Shown piece after piece: positions 13,448 through 26,484 of a DNA stretch of 64,000 bases (position 1 is the stretch's first letter; each line of letters starts with the position of its first letter). This DNA is from Ficedula albicollis (Eukaryota; Chordata; Aves; Passeriformes; Muscicapidae). Below the pieces are notes generated by a model that was not told the DNA's origin, made no database searches, and was given only the letters and a program-made list of their open reading frames with translations. A program made the translations under genes and the position numbers. The stretch lies in NCBI RefSeq assembly GCF_000247815.1, contig NC_021686.1, positions 7,479,537-7,543,536 of the forward strand. The letters are read 5' to 3'.

Positions 13448-16400
13448 CTCCTGCACTCTCTCATCCCTAGAGTTCTGTTTACAGCACATTTTTCACCCAG
13501 AATTCCTTCATTCAGCTGATCTACTTGTAAATTTTAACAATTCTTTGCCCTACTGCAGCCACTTTGCAAATGGCAATACCTAGTTCTGTCTCTGTTATCA
13601 GGTGTGAAGTATATGTAGTGTTTAGCCTCGTTCCCGATGAAAAAGTGATAAATTCTTACATGTATGGTGTGCAAGCTCTGTTTGTCACAGTTTTTCCTGC
13701 ACTGCTTTAATCGCAACTTCAATTGTGTAAAAACAAGGGAGTTGTTATTCTGAACACTGTAGGGAGTCCTGATTTTTTCATGACGCCACAGTAAGAATAG
13801 ATTTCTATTTTAAATAGGATATGTAGACATTTCTTTAAGCATAAGGATTATAACTATTTGCATATTTGAAGAACATGAAGGATCACTTAGATAGACCTCC
13901 ATACTATAATGAAATAAATAAACACTTTGTGTTTCTGGCATAGGAGAGAGATTCATTTGAAAAAGAACTTCTTGGCACTGTCTTAGACAAATAGCACTTA
14001 AAAAATTGCCAGATGTCAAAAGTACGAAAAGTAAAAGTAAATCATTACACTCAAACTACATTATGATGTTTGGTTATGTTGCTTTACATTTAAAATAGCC
14101 AATAATACGCTATTATCCAAAGCTATCTAGTGGAATGTAGAGCATAATTCTTGAAGAGGAGTCCTTGTTATGAAGGCAACCTGAGTTTTCAGTAGGAATG
14201 AAAGCTATTCTTATAGCACTGGACATGTAATTTTTTAAAATACTGGGACACTGGAAAGTTCCACCACTTTAACTCCATCTATACACAAATATCCATCTGG
14301 CAATTCACCCAGTGAGGTTCCTAGAGATGCAGGCAAATATTACCTAAGAAAAAGAGGGGTTTATTCTATCATCTTAGATTTTCAGATCTCTGGAAGTCAA
14401 GTCTACAGTATGTCCAACTCATGCTGAAAGGAACACAGGTGCAAGCCCAGAGCAGTAAATTGCACTGTGACTTCAACAGATCTTAAAGGCTCAGACCTGC
14501 TAAGCAGAATGTCTACCTCTTCCCCTGAGGTTTCCAAGACACCTCCCTGCATTCCTATAGTGGAATGCATCAGTCACAGGGAGCTGAGGTACAGATGCCC
14601 CTGAGTTCTTCACCATTTTATGAAGTGAATTAGTATGTAAAACTTCACTATTAAAGTATAAAAAACCTTCAAAGTCAAAAATTGAGACAGCAAAACAAAC
14701 TATGCAAGTAAAATGAGTATAGCAAATAAATAAAATATGTTAATTGTTTGAGATTTTTTTCCCATCTAAAAGTTAAAAATGTACAGCACCGATTTTTTCA
14801 AGAGATTCCCTTCCCTTTGGTTTTCTTATCTGTGACAGTAATAACCAACCTTATCTCCTCACACATGGTTGAGAATATCAGGTGAATATAAATCAAAATC
14901 TCCCTGCAAGGCCCGAGTTCCAGAGAAGTTCACGTTCAGCTTTGATCTCAACCCCTGAAGCTAAAGCTCACATCCACAGAGGATTATTTTTGGTCTGAGT
15001 TTCCAGAGCACTATTCATATTGTGTAGAACATATGCAGCACATATCTAGGCAAAAAGAGAGACTCCAGATTTCTAGAAGTCCAAATATCAGTACTAGCAT
15101 GGTATCAGTTAGTGAATTGAATTAGAATTATCCTGAAAGGCTTAACAGAAATACTTGAACACCAGCAAGTGTTCAGTACAGAAGCAGTGAGAGCTGTTCT
15201 GCAGTATGTGAGGTATTGCAGGCTCTTGGACATGTGTTGCTGTCTGGCAAATGGAGTTTCAGATATTCCAGCTGCTAAGAATTATTTAGGAAAAAAGTAA
15301 TCTTCATATCCTTGCCTTCCATTCTAGAATTACAGGAAGCTACTGAATATTCAATGTAAGTGAATCAGAAAACTGGATTATTTGGTTTATTAAATAAAAT
15401 TAATGGTCAGCTGACATATAATTAATCAACTATTTTATTTTCATCTACTTTAGTTTTGAAATGCCAACTCATGAAAGCAGGCTTTAGGAAATTATTTGTT
15501 GACTATTCTCTGTTGATAGAACTGAAATCAAATAAGGCCAGAACAATTCTACAAAAGAAGGTTTTCTGTGTAAAGTGGAATTCTCACAGCCAACAGTTGC
15601 TGACAGCCATTCTGAACACTCCAATGTGCACAGCCTCAGGTTCCCTGTCAGGTTAAAACTGCATTAGGCTCATTTGGGGTTCAGTGTTCTGTTTGTTTGT
15701 TGGTTAGGGGTTTTAGCCTAGCCAAGGGCAGTGGGACCTGGCGTCACTGAGGAATGGAGCATTCCTGACATGTGCATAGGAGGGTTCTGTGTCAGCACTG
15801 ACTGCACAGCATGCACCCCCAGTGCCCAAAAAGGAACACCAGGAGCTGCTCAGGATGTGCTTAGCACCTCTGCAGGTCTCTCACCTGGTTTTTGGGACTG
15901 CTTTGGGCTGGCAGGCAGTTCTGCTGTAGTGACAGAAGGCAGCTTAGGGGGCACTGCAGGACTGCTGCAGCCGGCACAAACCCCCAGCCTTGCCTTGTGC
16001 TGCAGAGAGCTCCAGGAGGGAGGGAGTCCAAAAAGCCCACAGCCACCTGTCCTCAGCTGTTCTTAACTACAGACAGGGAAGATCTGCACCATATTCCTTT
16101 AAACAACCATTTCTGCTACCATGCCAGGTTTGTATTCAAAGTGCATTTCACTTTAGATTAAGTGGTACAGACTTTAATGATTTACTTCAAAAGAGTTTGC
16201 AGAATATAAACATTAATGCATTAATTAATAGAAATCATAATACAATGCAAATACAATTAGTTTAAAGCCAATCTATGTTTAATGACATAGCAGTTATCAA
16301 AGCTCAATTACTCTAATTAGAATTTTATTCACTGAGGCACATTTCATTCTGTAAGTGTTTGCTCAGCACTTTACAGAATGAGTCCCAAAGACAAACAGTG

Positions 16401-16809
16401 ATTTAGGTTGGGTTTTTTTACTGAGTTTCATATTTGAATATCCTCAGAAAAGAAATTAGATGTTATTTATCTGCCTTTTAATAAAGTACTCAATAATTTT
16501 TGCACACTAGTAGCAAAATACCTCCTTTATAACAGTCTGTGAAATTAACTGACTCATGGTTATCTTGTATATTTGATAAAATGCTGCTTCTGTCTCTCTT
16601 CAGTCAGGGAGATGTTTCTTGCTACAAACTTGTCTGTAGCTTTTTTTATATACTTGAAGCCACTGACGTGTTGTACTAAAGTACATTCAACTTACTAGGA
16701 ATTTATTCTGTGTCAGATTTAATTTTTTCCTTTTTACTGAATGCAAGTGAAACAGTAACAACTCATTGCAATAAAATAATGAATTTCTTCATCTTGGTAA
16801 AGTTACAGC

Positions 16810-17488
16810 TTTTAAGGGGATTGGCTCTTCCTCAGAGGAGGTTGGCAACCATGCAGAGAAGGGGAGGACAGTGGATGTTGTATAATTTGTTTTCCAGCAA
16901 TGCCTTTGACCCAGTCTGTCATGGTGTCCTTAAAAACAAATTCATGAGATGAGATAGGGATGGGTGAAAAACTGGCTGCAATCAAAACTGCAACTGGCAG
17001 TGCTACAACCACAACACTGTGACCAGTGGTGGGGTCCCTCAGGGATTGGCAGTGGGATCAATGTCATTTAATGCCCTCAGCAGTGAGCAGGAGAAGGGGA
17101 TGCAGTGCCCTCTCAGCAAGGATGTGCATGGCCCCAAATTGGGAGCAGCAGTGAACACACTGGAGAAAGGGGCTGCCCTTCAGGCACCTGGACAGGCTGG
17201 AGAAATGGGTTGAGCAGAACCTCATTAAATTCAGCAAGAGCAAGTATATCTTCCATCTCTGAAGGGATCTCATGCAGCAGTGCAAGCTGCAGATGCTGCT
17301 CGGCAGGAAGGTGTTAAATATTGAGACAGGGTTCCCACCAAATTAGAGAATCTCTGTCCCCTGAGGTGCCCAAGACAGCTGGACATGGCTCTTTGCAACC
17401 TGATCTATTTAGACTTGTTTTGCAAAGAAACAAACCAGATATCCTCTAAAGATCCCTTCCACAATAAATTTTGGTTCTATGACTCTTT
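16810..17488 (+). mobile_element. CR1-type LINE fragment (3' end, decayed)
   Basis: This is the 3' part of a non-LTR retrotransposon in plus orientation. A decayed reverse-transcriptase segment near 16870-16950 reads like the CR1 motif around 'D(F)SKAFD', here QWMLYNLFSSNAFDPVCHGVL. It is followed by DNA resembling the CR1 turn 'tggtgtccctcaggg' near 17030-17045. Further CR1-like stretches include 'acctggacaggctggag' (17188-17204). The element ends with 'gatcccttccac…ggttctatgact' near 17451-17483, the usual CR1 3' terminus. Stop codons and frameshifts break the frame, so it is inactive. It lies in antisense orientation within SHISA9 intron 2. The left boundary is approximate; many CR1 copies are 5'-truncated. 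Confidence 0.88.
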
Positions 17489-20400
17489 ATTGATTGTTGT
17501 ATAGGACATTTTCTATGCATGAAGACTTTGAAGAATGCAGCATTTTAAAAGTTTATTTTAGTTTAGGTAATTATTATGTGCAGATCTGTAGTATGGCTAC
17601 TACAATGTCATTTTATTTTTATTTTTTTGCGAGTTAGAAACCTTTTCCCACTCTGAAAAAAAGACCATTTAACTGACTTTATCTGCAGGGTAGTTGCACA
17701 AACATTTTTTATAACTTCTCTAATTTCTCACTAAAATACTGATCAGTGCTTTGTGCACCTTCTATGCAATAAAAAGGCAAGATAACATTAACTGTATGAG
17801 AAGTATGTGAAAGAAATATGGAAAGGCTCTAAAGGCCACAGCCCTTAAAAATGGTCTTCTCATTTTAAAGAAGCTATATCAAAAAATTGAGCTATATCAA
17901 TTTAAAGTTCCTCCTTTAAAATAATAAGTAATGAAATCTTGAAATAACTGAGTTCACGGCAAGAGATGGTGCTATGACCCTCCAGGTGTTACTCTGTACC
18001 ACCATGTAGAAGTAAAGGTCTTGTTGAAACAAGTGACCTATAGCAAATTGTTCACTACTCTCCTTTCATCTCTGGTAATATTTGATCCCCACTTGCAGTG
18101 GTTTTTGAAACTCGCCTGTGAATATCCTAAATTGATACTGAGCAACCTTTCTAATACAGCCAACATCACTTCCCTTCTGGGTGCTGTGCAAATATGATCT
18201 GCTCATCCAGGTGTATCTTCAGCCCAGCTGGCAAAGTTTGGGTCTTTTCCTCACAGAGGAATAGCTGATTTAAATGTAATGCTAACTGGAAGCCAGAAGT
18301 CCTAGGAAGTGGTTCTGGCAGCCAGGGATTACTGAGTTGCAGGGATGTTCTGGCCACACACCTGCTTTCCCAGAAATGCCATCTCCAGCTGCAGGAGCAC
18401 AGGGACACAAACCAAGAGGACAGACCTGAAACTGTGCCCACAGAATCCACAAGGAAAAATAATGAAAGCAGTCAAATTAGTGTACCTTGAAAAAGAGAGC
18501 TGACTAATAGGATTACAAGCTCAGCATTACTAGAAAGCATAAAGTTAGTTATAAAAATTTTAGGAAGTGAAATCAACCATTCTAACTTTTTCCTATAAGC
18601 TATTAAATCATTTATTAATTTTACGCACCAGCTCTGCAAAGTTGTTAAATAACAATCAGTGGTTTTGGTCTGCTCAGCTACCTAATGGGCCTGAATTGGA
18701 TTTTTTACTGGTATTATGGGCATTTTCTGCAACAAGGAGAGCCTGTGGAAAATGGAGAATTGAAAATATGTCTTAAAACTGATTTGGTTTAGTTACAATG
18801 ACTTTAGGAATACTGCAAATGATAGAATTTTGTATTCACAGGACAGGCATGTAATGTTACATCACCACTAAAAGATAACAGAGAATCTATTAGCACAAAT
18901 AACAGAAGTGTCTTACTTTTAAACATATATTTACTTTCAATGTGCACTTTTCACACTGTGAAAAATCTTTGTTAAAATGCATGTTTTGACCATGGATTGC
19001 TAACTTTCTGAAATCAAGTTAAGATGATCTATTGAAGTCTAAGTAGGATTATTTTCATATAAATTTATCTGTGTATGTACACATATTAAAATTCAGTATT
19101 TAACAATTAAATATATTTTGGACAGCTGATGAAAATAGTATCAAACAGCCACATATAGTATTAAAGAATAGTATAATATTCAGGAACTTTTCTTGAGAGA
19201 AGCTGATCTAATTCTTTTATACTAATGTATAAAATGTGAGGGGAAATTATACCTGACTACATTTCATGGTCATTGAATATATTCCTGTTTCTACACTTTT
19301 GGTGCCAAAAGACCTCAATTGCAGGCAGCTTTTTTGACAGCAAATGCTGCATATCTGCAATTTTGGTTTTGTCAAGGTGATGCATCTTGTAGCCTGATAG
19401 TGCAGAACAAAGGGGACTTTCAGTTCTCTGGATCTTTAAATTGGTCTGAACCCTGGCCTAAGTCATGAATGGCTTATTGGGCTTTCTCCATTCATCAGAT
19501 GATTGTATTTAATGCTCTGCTATTAATCTTCTCAATTAATTAATATCTTTACAAAATTTGCTATTAGAAAAATATAATGGAAAGAAGACCCTTGGTCACA
19601 AGTAATGGTAATAATGGCCATACTGTGAATGCTGGTATACAGTAAGTTCAAAAGTTACCAACACTCCTAAAAATGTCATTAGAAAGGCTTGTCTGACAGG
19701 AAAAAAAGAAAAAGAAAAAAAAGAAGAGAAAGCAACCTACTGTATTTTGTTTAGAAAACACCATTGTGCAAATCATTATACAGGAGACTGAATACCTGCT
19801 TTCCACAGTGTGGTCATGGAGATACTCAGTTCCTTCCATGATTGCCTAATTGCCTGCAAGGCTGAAACAAAAGACAAAAATAATCCAAAAGATCAAGTGT
19901 GCATCTTCCCAGATAAAGGGAAGTAAGGCTAACAGTTCTCTTTATGTGCCCACCACAGCAAGGGCACTATTTGCTTCTTTTCAGTGTGTTCTGTGAAAGC
20001 TGCTGATGGACAAAGTGTTGTCACTCTGGAGAGTGCAGCCCTCACAGTCCTTCCTCGGGCCTGCATCACTATTGCTGGTGCTCTGCTGGCCATAAATAAA
20101 AGCTCATTGGCCGTGAAAGAAACATCACTTTGTTTCCCACTCAGTCTTTTATGCCTTTTGGATTGAAACCTTATTTCTATTGACCACTGTTTGGGTGATT
20201 GTTCATGTTTTTCAGTTACAAAAACAGGGTAATTTACAAGGTATATAGCACTGCTTTTCCCAAACCTGCCTTGCAGAGCTCCTACGAGACTCAACAAAAC
20301 CACTGCATGGTAAACAATTTATGCATATACTGGGAGTTATTTCTATTGAAAGGTTTCTAAGCCAATATCAGAAAATTAAGGGAGAAAAAATGCACAGGCA

Positions 20401-22054
20401 TCACATTTCTCTTGTTTGTCCCTTGTTTTGTTGAGGAAAGAAACTATTTTATTCAAGGCATAGAATGAAAACAGTTATTTTAAATCCCTGTGAGGGCAAG
20501 CAAAAATGTTGTTTCATTTGGCTATGTCCATCAATCAAGTACTTGTAAAACACTGGTTCACATTACTAAAACAATGAAGAGATTAAAATTTTAATAGGTG
20601 TATTAGGCTGACAAAACAGAAAATATGATTGTAAAATGAACTGTTTAAATTAGAACCTTTGATTATCTCTTCTAGGAGGAATTACTTGTTTAGTCTATTA
20701 TGTATTGAAGAACATACTTGAAGAACACAAGATTAATGTACAATTTCTTTATTCCTATGCAACTTCTGTTGGTATATTGAAATATGTGAATGGATTTGCT
20801 TTGGGTTAATTCTGAGCTATTGAGAAATCAGTAAGAAAGGAAATCAGAGGTCCTTAAAGGAATTAAGAGTCCTTTAGAAAATGGCCATTACTTTAGGGGT
20901 GCCTCAAATATATTAGCAAGCTTATTTCTCTCATATTTCAAACTCAGATGGGCATTAAGTCGTTGAAACAAAGCTTGTGTCTACAGAAGAAATATGAGCT
21001 GCCTGCAGCTAACAGTGGAGGGATGCCAACAAACAAGCTGGTTCATGGCCCCAGGCTGTAACCTGCTGCCCCAGTGGTCTTCCAGCCCCACTTTGGGAAG
21101 CTACACTGAGGACTCGGTGAGGGGAACAGATCTGGCTCAAATTCAGACATGCCAGGATTGCAGTTATTTTAAAGTCATTACAGTCTGACTCTGAAGGGAG
21201 CCGTGAAGCAGTGATGAGATTGCAGTGTGGAAAGAGGAGGGTGACACTCCTAAATAGGGAGGCAGGAAAAGGCAAATGGGGCCAGGGCTTGAAATGGGCA
21301 CAGTCTGAGTGGTGCCACTGCTGAAAATGCAGTCTGGTGATACTACTGCTATGAAGAATAGGATACAATTTGCCCAAATCACAGGCTTCCTGGCATGTAC
21401 CTGGGGCATAGCGGTCCCTGAGCTCTTAAGAGTGAGGCACACATAATTTTAATTTTTTTGCCAGGTTTCTCTCTTTCTCTGTGTTAAGGAATAGTGCATT
21501 GTGTCAGAGGAGCTACTGTGGATTGTTGTACTCACAGGGCTGGAGAGCAGAGTGTACTGTAGGCAGGCATGGGAATCAGGAGACAGTGGGAGCAGGTGGG
21601 GAAGCCTGGAGTTTTTCCTGTCCAAAAAGCAATGGGACTGCAGGATGTATGAGAGGGCAGCTTTGGGGGAGCTGTCAGAGACCCATGGCACCCCACACTG
21701 CTGCAGGCTCATGGCAGGATGATAGAAACAGGTGACTGCAAAGCCTTGTGATCCAGAATAAAAGTGGAAAGACCCAGTGGCAGCAGCAGGCTGATAGTAA
21801 TGTTGCAGATGTAGTAAACTATAGCCATAAAACTGCTCAGAAGTACATGATATATGACCATAAACTGATTATTTGATGTTCCCACTTCTATAATTACCCT
21901 GCTATATAAAGTTGGTATTAAAAAAAATATTGTATTCAAAATATTTTTAAACCCTGTGATCATTAATTAAATGCAATTATTTCCTCTTTTTAACTCAAAC
22001 AATAAATTATACAAAACAGTACATTTTAAGTATATGTTGGAATAACAGACGATC

Positions 22055-22080
22055 TATTGTTGTATTGTTGTATTGTTGTA
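22055..22080. repeat. 8-bp tandem repeat (TATTGTTG)3
   Basis: Three exact copies of an 8-bp unit followed by a partial unit and a T-tract. A short minisatellite in intronic DNA. Confidence 0.8.
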
Positions 22081-22995
22081 TTTTTTTGTGTTTACAAAAT
22101 CAAGATTGGTATAGACTCCAAACACACTTTCTACTGTTACTGAAACAGCAGCATTGCTGTTGCTGTGTGTGTTGCTGACTTGTTTAGTTCCCTGATGAAA
22201 TTGTGTTTAAAGATGTCAGATGTGTGGAAGTACTAGTAGCTCTCCAAAACTAGGAAAAAAGTTTCTAATACACTAAAATAGAAAATAATGAATACCATTC
22301 TCCTAAAGTTCACCATCAAAACAAAGAGCTAAAAGGACCATGAGCCATATGCCACCTAGATCAGCCCTTATGCTTTACATTTCCAAACATTACGTGATAT
22401 GCATGAAACTGCTGTTCAGGCCTTCAACAGGCGTAGAATTAAACACAATCCATGTCAGGAAACAAAGTAATAATAATTAGCACATTTCCTAGGTGAGGGC
22501 AACCCAGACAAGGAGGTCATTCCTCCAGGGAATGGAGAAAATATAAAGAAATTTGTGGCTACATGATACAAAGGTAACAAAAACTGCTTTGCACTATGTG
22601 GCTGGTGTATAATTTTGGATAGTTGCCCAAAACTGGCACTGGCTGCAGTCCATTATTTTAAAGCTTGAAACAACATTGTGGGATTGCAAATTTATTTGAT
22701 ATTGAATTCAGACAGCAGGGCAGAAGAGAAAATAAAAACTAGAAGCCATAGAAATTGTAAATAAAAAATAAGTTGCACCTATCAAGAGATCCTATATAGA
22801 GCTTTTCCTGTCAATTCACTGCACACTTATCCTGTGCCCTGAAAAATCAAAAAGTAATTTCTCCAGATATTTAGGAAGTATGTGGAGTGTGTACATTGTA
22901 TTTTCACACGATATATTACACTGACAAGAGCACAGAGAAAAGAAAATACAAGAGATCAGAAAATGTAATTTTAGGTTTTTTCCATTATTGAGGAC

Positions 22996-23131
22996 TTGTG
23001 TAATTTTGTATTTTTTTCACTGTAACTAACTGGAATGGAAGAGGGAAGGATTAACATTGTCCTTTGTGTAATTTTGTATTTTTTTCACTGTAACTAAGTG
23101 GAATGGAAGAGAGAAGGATTAACATTGTCTT
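22996..23131. repeat. Two-copy tandem duplication, 68 bp
   Basis: The unit at 22996-23063 is repeated at 23064-23131. Small differences are seen (AACTGG versus AAGTGG, AGGGAAGG versus AGAGAAGG). Exactly two copies, no gene. Confidence 0.85.
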
Positions 23132-26100
23132 TGAAGACAGTCTTTTATTATTTTTGCATAGAAAAGACTACTGCTTGTGTTACCCTTTATACCAAGAGTG
23201 TTAGTAAAATTGGAAAACAGAAAATGGAAACAGTCATGCTCTTGCCTTTCTCTTACAAAAAGAGCAGGCTTTCATGAAACTGTAAAATACTCATTGAATT
23301 GCACATCAGACAGGGTCTTGTAAACTAAAGTATTTCAAAACCATTTTCATCATAAAGATAAAATCTTTTATTTAAATGCTCCATAGCCCTCTGAAGAAGT
23401 CCATCTAGTGCCCAAACCACACATCAGCTATCTTGTTCTTTGGCAACCTGAAGGGAAGTTTCTGATATTGGCTTAAGACTTAGCCTATGTGATAGTGTTT
23501 TTTGACAATGATCTTTTCCAAAGGTGACTCCCAGCAGTACAACACCGAAACCCTCACAAAATTCCATTTCATTAAGACGGCACAGTTTTGGCAGGGGAGA
23601 CTTCCAGCAACTTGTATCAACTTATTATCCACAAGCTATGTAAAAGTAAACTTAATGAATTGCAAGAACAAGAAAAGAATAACTAATCCAGAAGTAATCC
23701 TATATATTCATTCCTTTCCAAAGATTTGATTTGTTCCCATAAGAGTGTGATTTACTTTGTTCCTCTTCCATTAATCTGTATTTAGCTTGGTAAATAAATG
23801 AATGGTATAGATTCCCCATTTTTAAATGCCAGAGACAAGACAGATTTTAAATCATTCTCTGTATAAAAAGGCCACATGAGTTTGAAATTTTGACATAATT
23901 GAGAGCATCAGAGTGAACTATTGAATAAATTTTTTTTCACACATGTGCACTAATAGCTTCAAGCAACAGTGAACAATTCTTTACAGATTTAGTGATTTTG
24001 TTATTGGCCTTGTGATGGAAGACTAACCTAAAGGGCCTGGGTGTTATGACACATTTTTCATTGACAAGGATAGATGATATGTTACCACTAGGCATTTTCA
24101 TTATTTGGTTTGTATGTCATGAAGATTCTCATCTCAAAAATGTTAGTTTTGTCACTGGTATTTTTAAGTGAACTTGTTGTGGAAGATTGTTCACTAAAGC
24201 ACTGTAAACAGTTTTGTTTCTCCCAAAAAGTAGTACTAGGTCTGGTTACTAGAACTTCAAATGATATATATTAATGTCATCATAGACCATAACAAGAACA
24301 CTGCACCTTCCTAAAATAAACAGGTCTTTTTCTATCTGTAAAGTTATAAAAATGCCCAAGGAGGACATGAGACTGCAGCTCTCTGTCCGTACCTGTACTG
24401 GAAGAGACATTAAACAGAAATGCAACCTTGTTCCCAGTCTGCACCATAACCTTTCAGGTGTGAAAGGATGCTTTTGAGACCTGCAGCAATTACTTTGTGC
24501 CCAAGGAGGTTGGTGAAAGTACCTGTAAAAGCAGGACAGGGAGTCTGTTGCAGAAACAGAGGATTGACCAGGGCCAGGGCTTTAGAAATCAGTGCTTGCA
24601 TTCTGCCTTTCTCCCTGGAAGCTCTCCACAGTACCACGTGAGTTATGACAGTGATGTGGGCATAAAGTAGATATTGTATTAGTTCCCTTTATGTAGAAAG
24701 CTGAAAATTATCTGACTCAAGACAGCTGCCTTTACTGCCTGGACTTAATAGATTCCCTGATCGGGCAGAAAGCTGCAAAGAAAATGAGATTCAGTAACTT
24801 GCAGTGGTGCAAGGAGATGTCAGTGGCATATAAGGGATGTGCACAGATAATGTTTTTATGGCACTGACTGTCTCAGGCTTGATCAAAAGCTGCTAATCTT
24901 AATACACCTCTTTTCCTTGACTTCAATGAGCTTTGGATTGGGCCCTTTGAGAGCAGATATAAGCTAAAAATATTGCAGCACCAAGACCATGCAAAGTCAG
25001 TAGAGAAATATGATCAAATTTATCATTATAATACTCAGCAGTTTGTAAACTCATTAACATTTGCAGAGAACATGCTGTTTTACCTGTGACCTATAAATTC
25101 TGGAAAGCTCAGGAGAATTGCCACTCTGAGAAATGTTGATGGCAAAGGTATTTTGGGGGAAGTATGATGAAGCCACGTGACATCGTTTAATTGTAGTTGT
25201 TATGGGATGCAAATGACAAGTCACTCTGCATCTAAACAATTAGAGAGATTCCACAGAATGGTGTTCAGGTTTTTGAAATTCCATAGGAAAGTGGGAGTCA
25301 AGTTAGCAAGATACTGTCTGCAAATTAAAACACATACCATAGGGTAGGAACCATTTATAGGGCCAATAACCCATTAACAAAAGGTCAGTGATATTAATGT
25401 CCCCCATTCCAACGATGCCAAATGTTGTTTCAAACCTGCAAGTCCTGAGGGTGAAAAGTATAAATTCTGGGCTAGAGCAGTAATGTCAGATGCACACAGG
25501 GATCTCATGTAGGCACTAAAAAGAATATTGGAGGACAAAAAAAATGATATAACAAGCATGAAGCTATTTACAGATTGAATAGAGAATTGTGAATCTTTTG
25601 GAGCAGCAGAAGGCATTGGAGAGTCAGCAGCCACTGTCTCATGAGAAAGAGTGCTTGATATGTTGTGCTTGAAACATTTTTACAGGAAAAGAATCTTTCC
25701 ATTAAGAATTTTTTTTAAACTTATGGTTTTACCAGTCTGTCAAGATTTTTTTTTAAAGGCATTAAAGACTGTTGATAGCTTTTTCTATTTTTTTTTGGCT
25801 GAGGTGCATATCCCTATCCTGTGTATGAAATATTTACAGTTCCTTGTCATTAACAACTGTCCATAAGTAAAGGAAAAGCTGAAGAGACTTTTGTATTTTC
25901 ACAATGCGCTTTATATCAGCCTCAAAGTTATTCCACCCTGTCTCCTAGAGTTAAAGCAATCCCTGGGGTTGCTGTTCCAAGGAGAGTGTCCTTGATGCCC
26001 TGTTGTTTTTCTTTGTAAAAGGGCTGCAATCCCAGGTGCTCACTACAGTTCCTAAAAGGGTGGCACAGCTCTAGCTATTTAAGGGAGCTTCTGGCTAACT

Positions 26101-26342
26101 GCACCTGAGTTCCTGGCCCTTCTTACCCCAAGCCATGCAGGAATGGGCCTGACAATCTTTTCCATAGTTTGGATACCATGCACTACCAAAAACCCGTCCA
26201 GATCCTGGCCAGGAGCAATATTACAGAGCAAAATAAAACTACCAGTCTCCTGCTGGTTGAATATAGAGTTGTGAGAGCCTCATGTAAGTGGTTTGCTGTG
26301 CTGCTATGTCAACATGGTTTTTGAAGTACATTTGTGTAGACA

Positions 26343-26484
26343 ACATCCAAATATAAGGCACCCCAAATTAAGGCCAACAAAAATTGTGCCATACCAAACT
26401 ATCACAGACTCACACATCCAAATATAAGGCACCCCAAATTAAGGCAAACAAAAATTGTGCCATACCAAATTATCACAGACTCAT
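26343..26484. repeat. Two-copy tandem duplication, 71 bp
   Basis: The unit at 26343-26413 is repeated at 26414-26484 with about two mismatches (GGCCAAC versus GGCAAAC, CAAACTAT versus CAAATTAT). Non-coding. Confidence 0.85.
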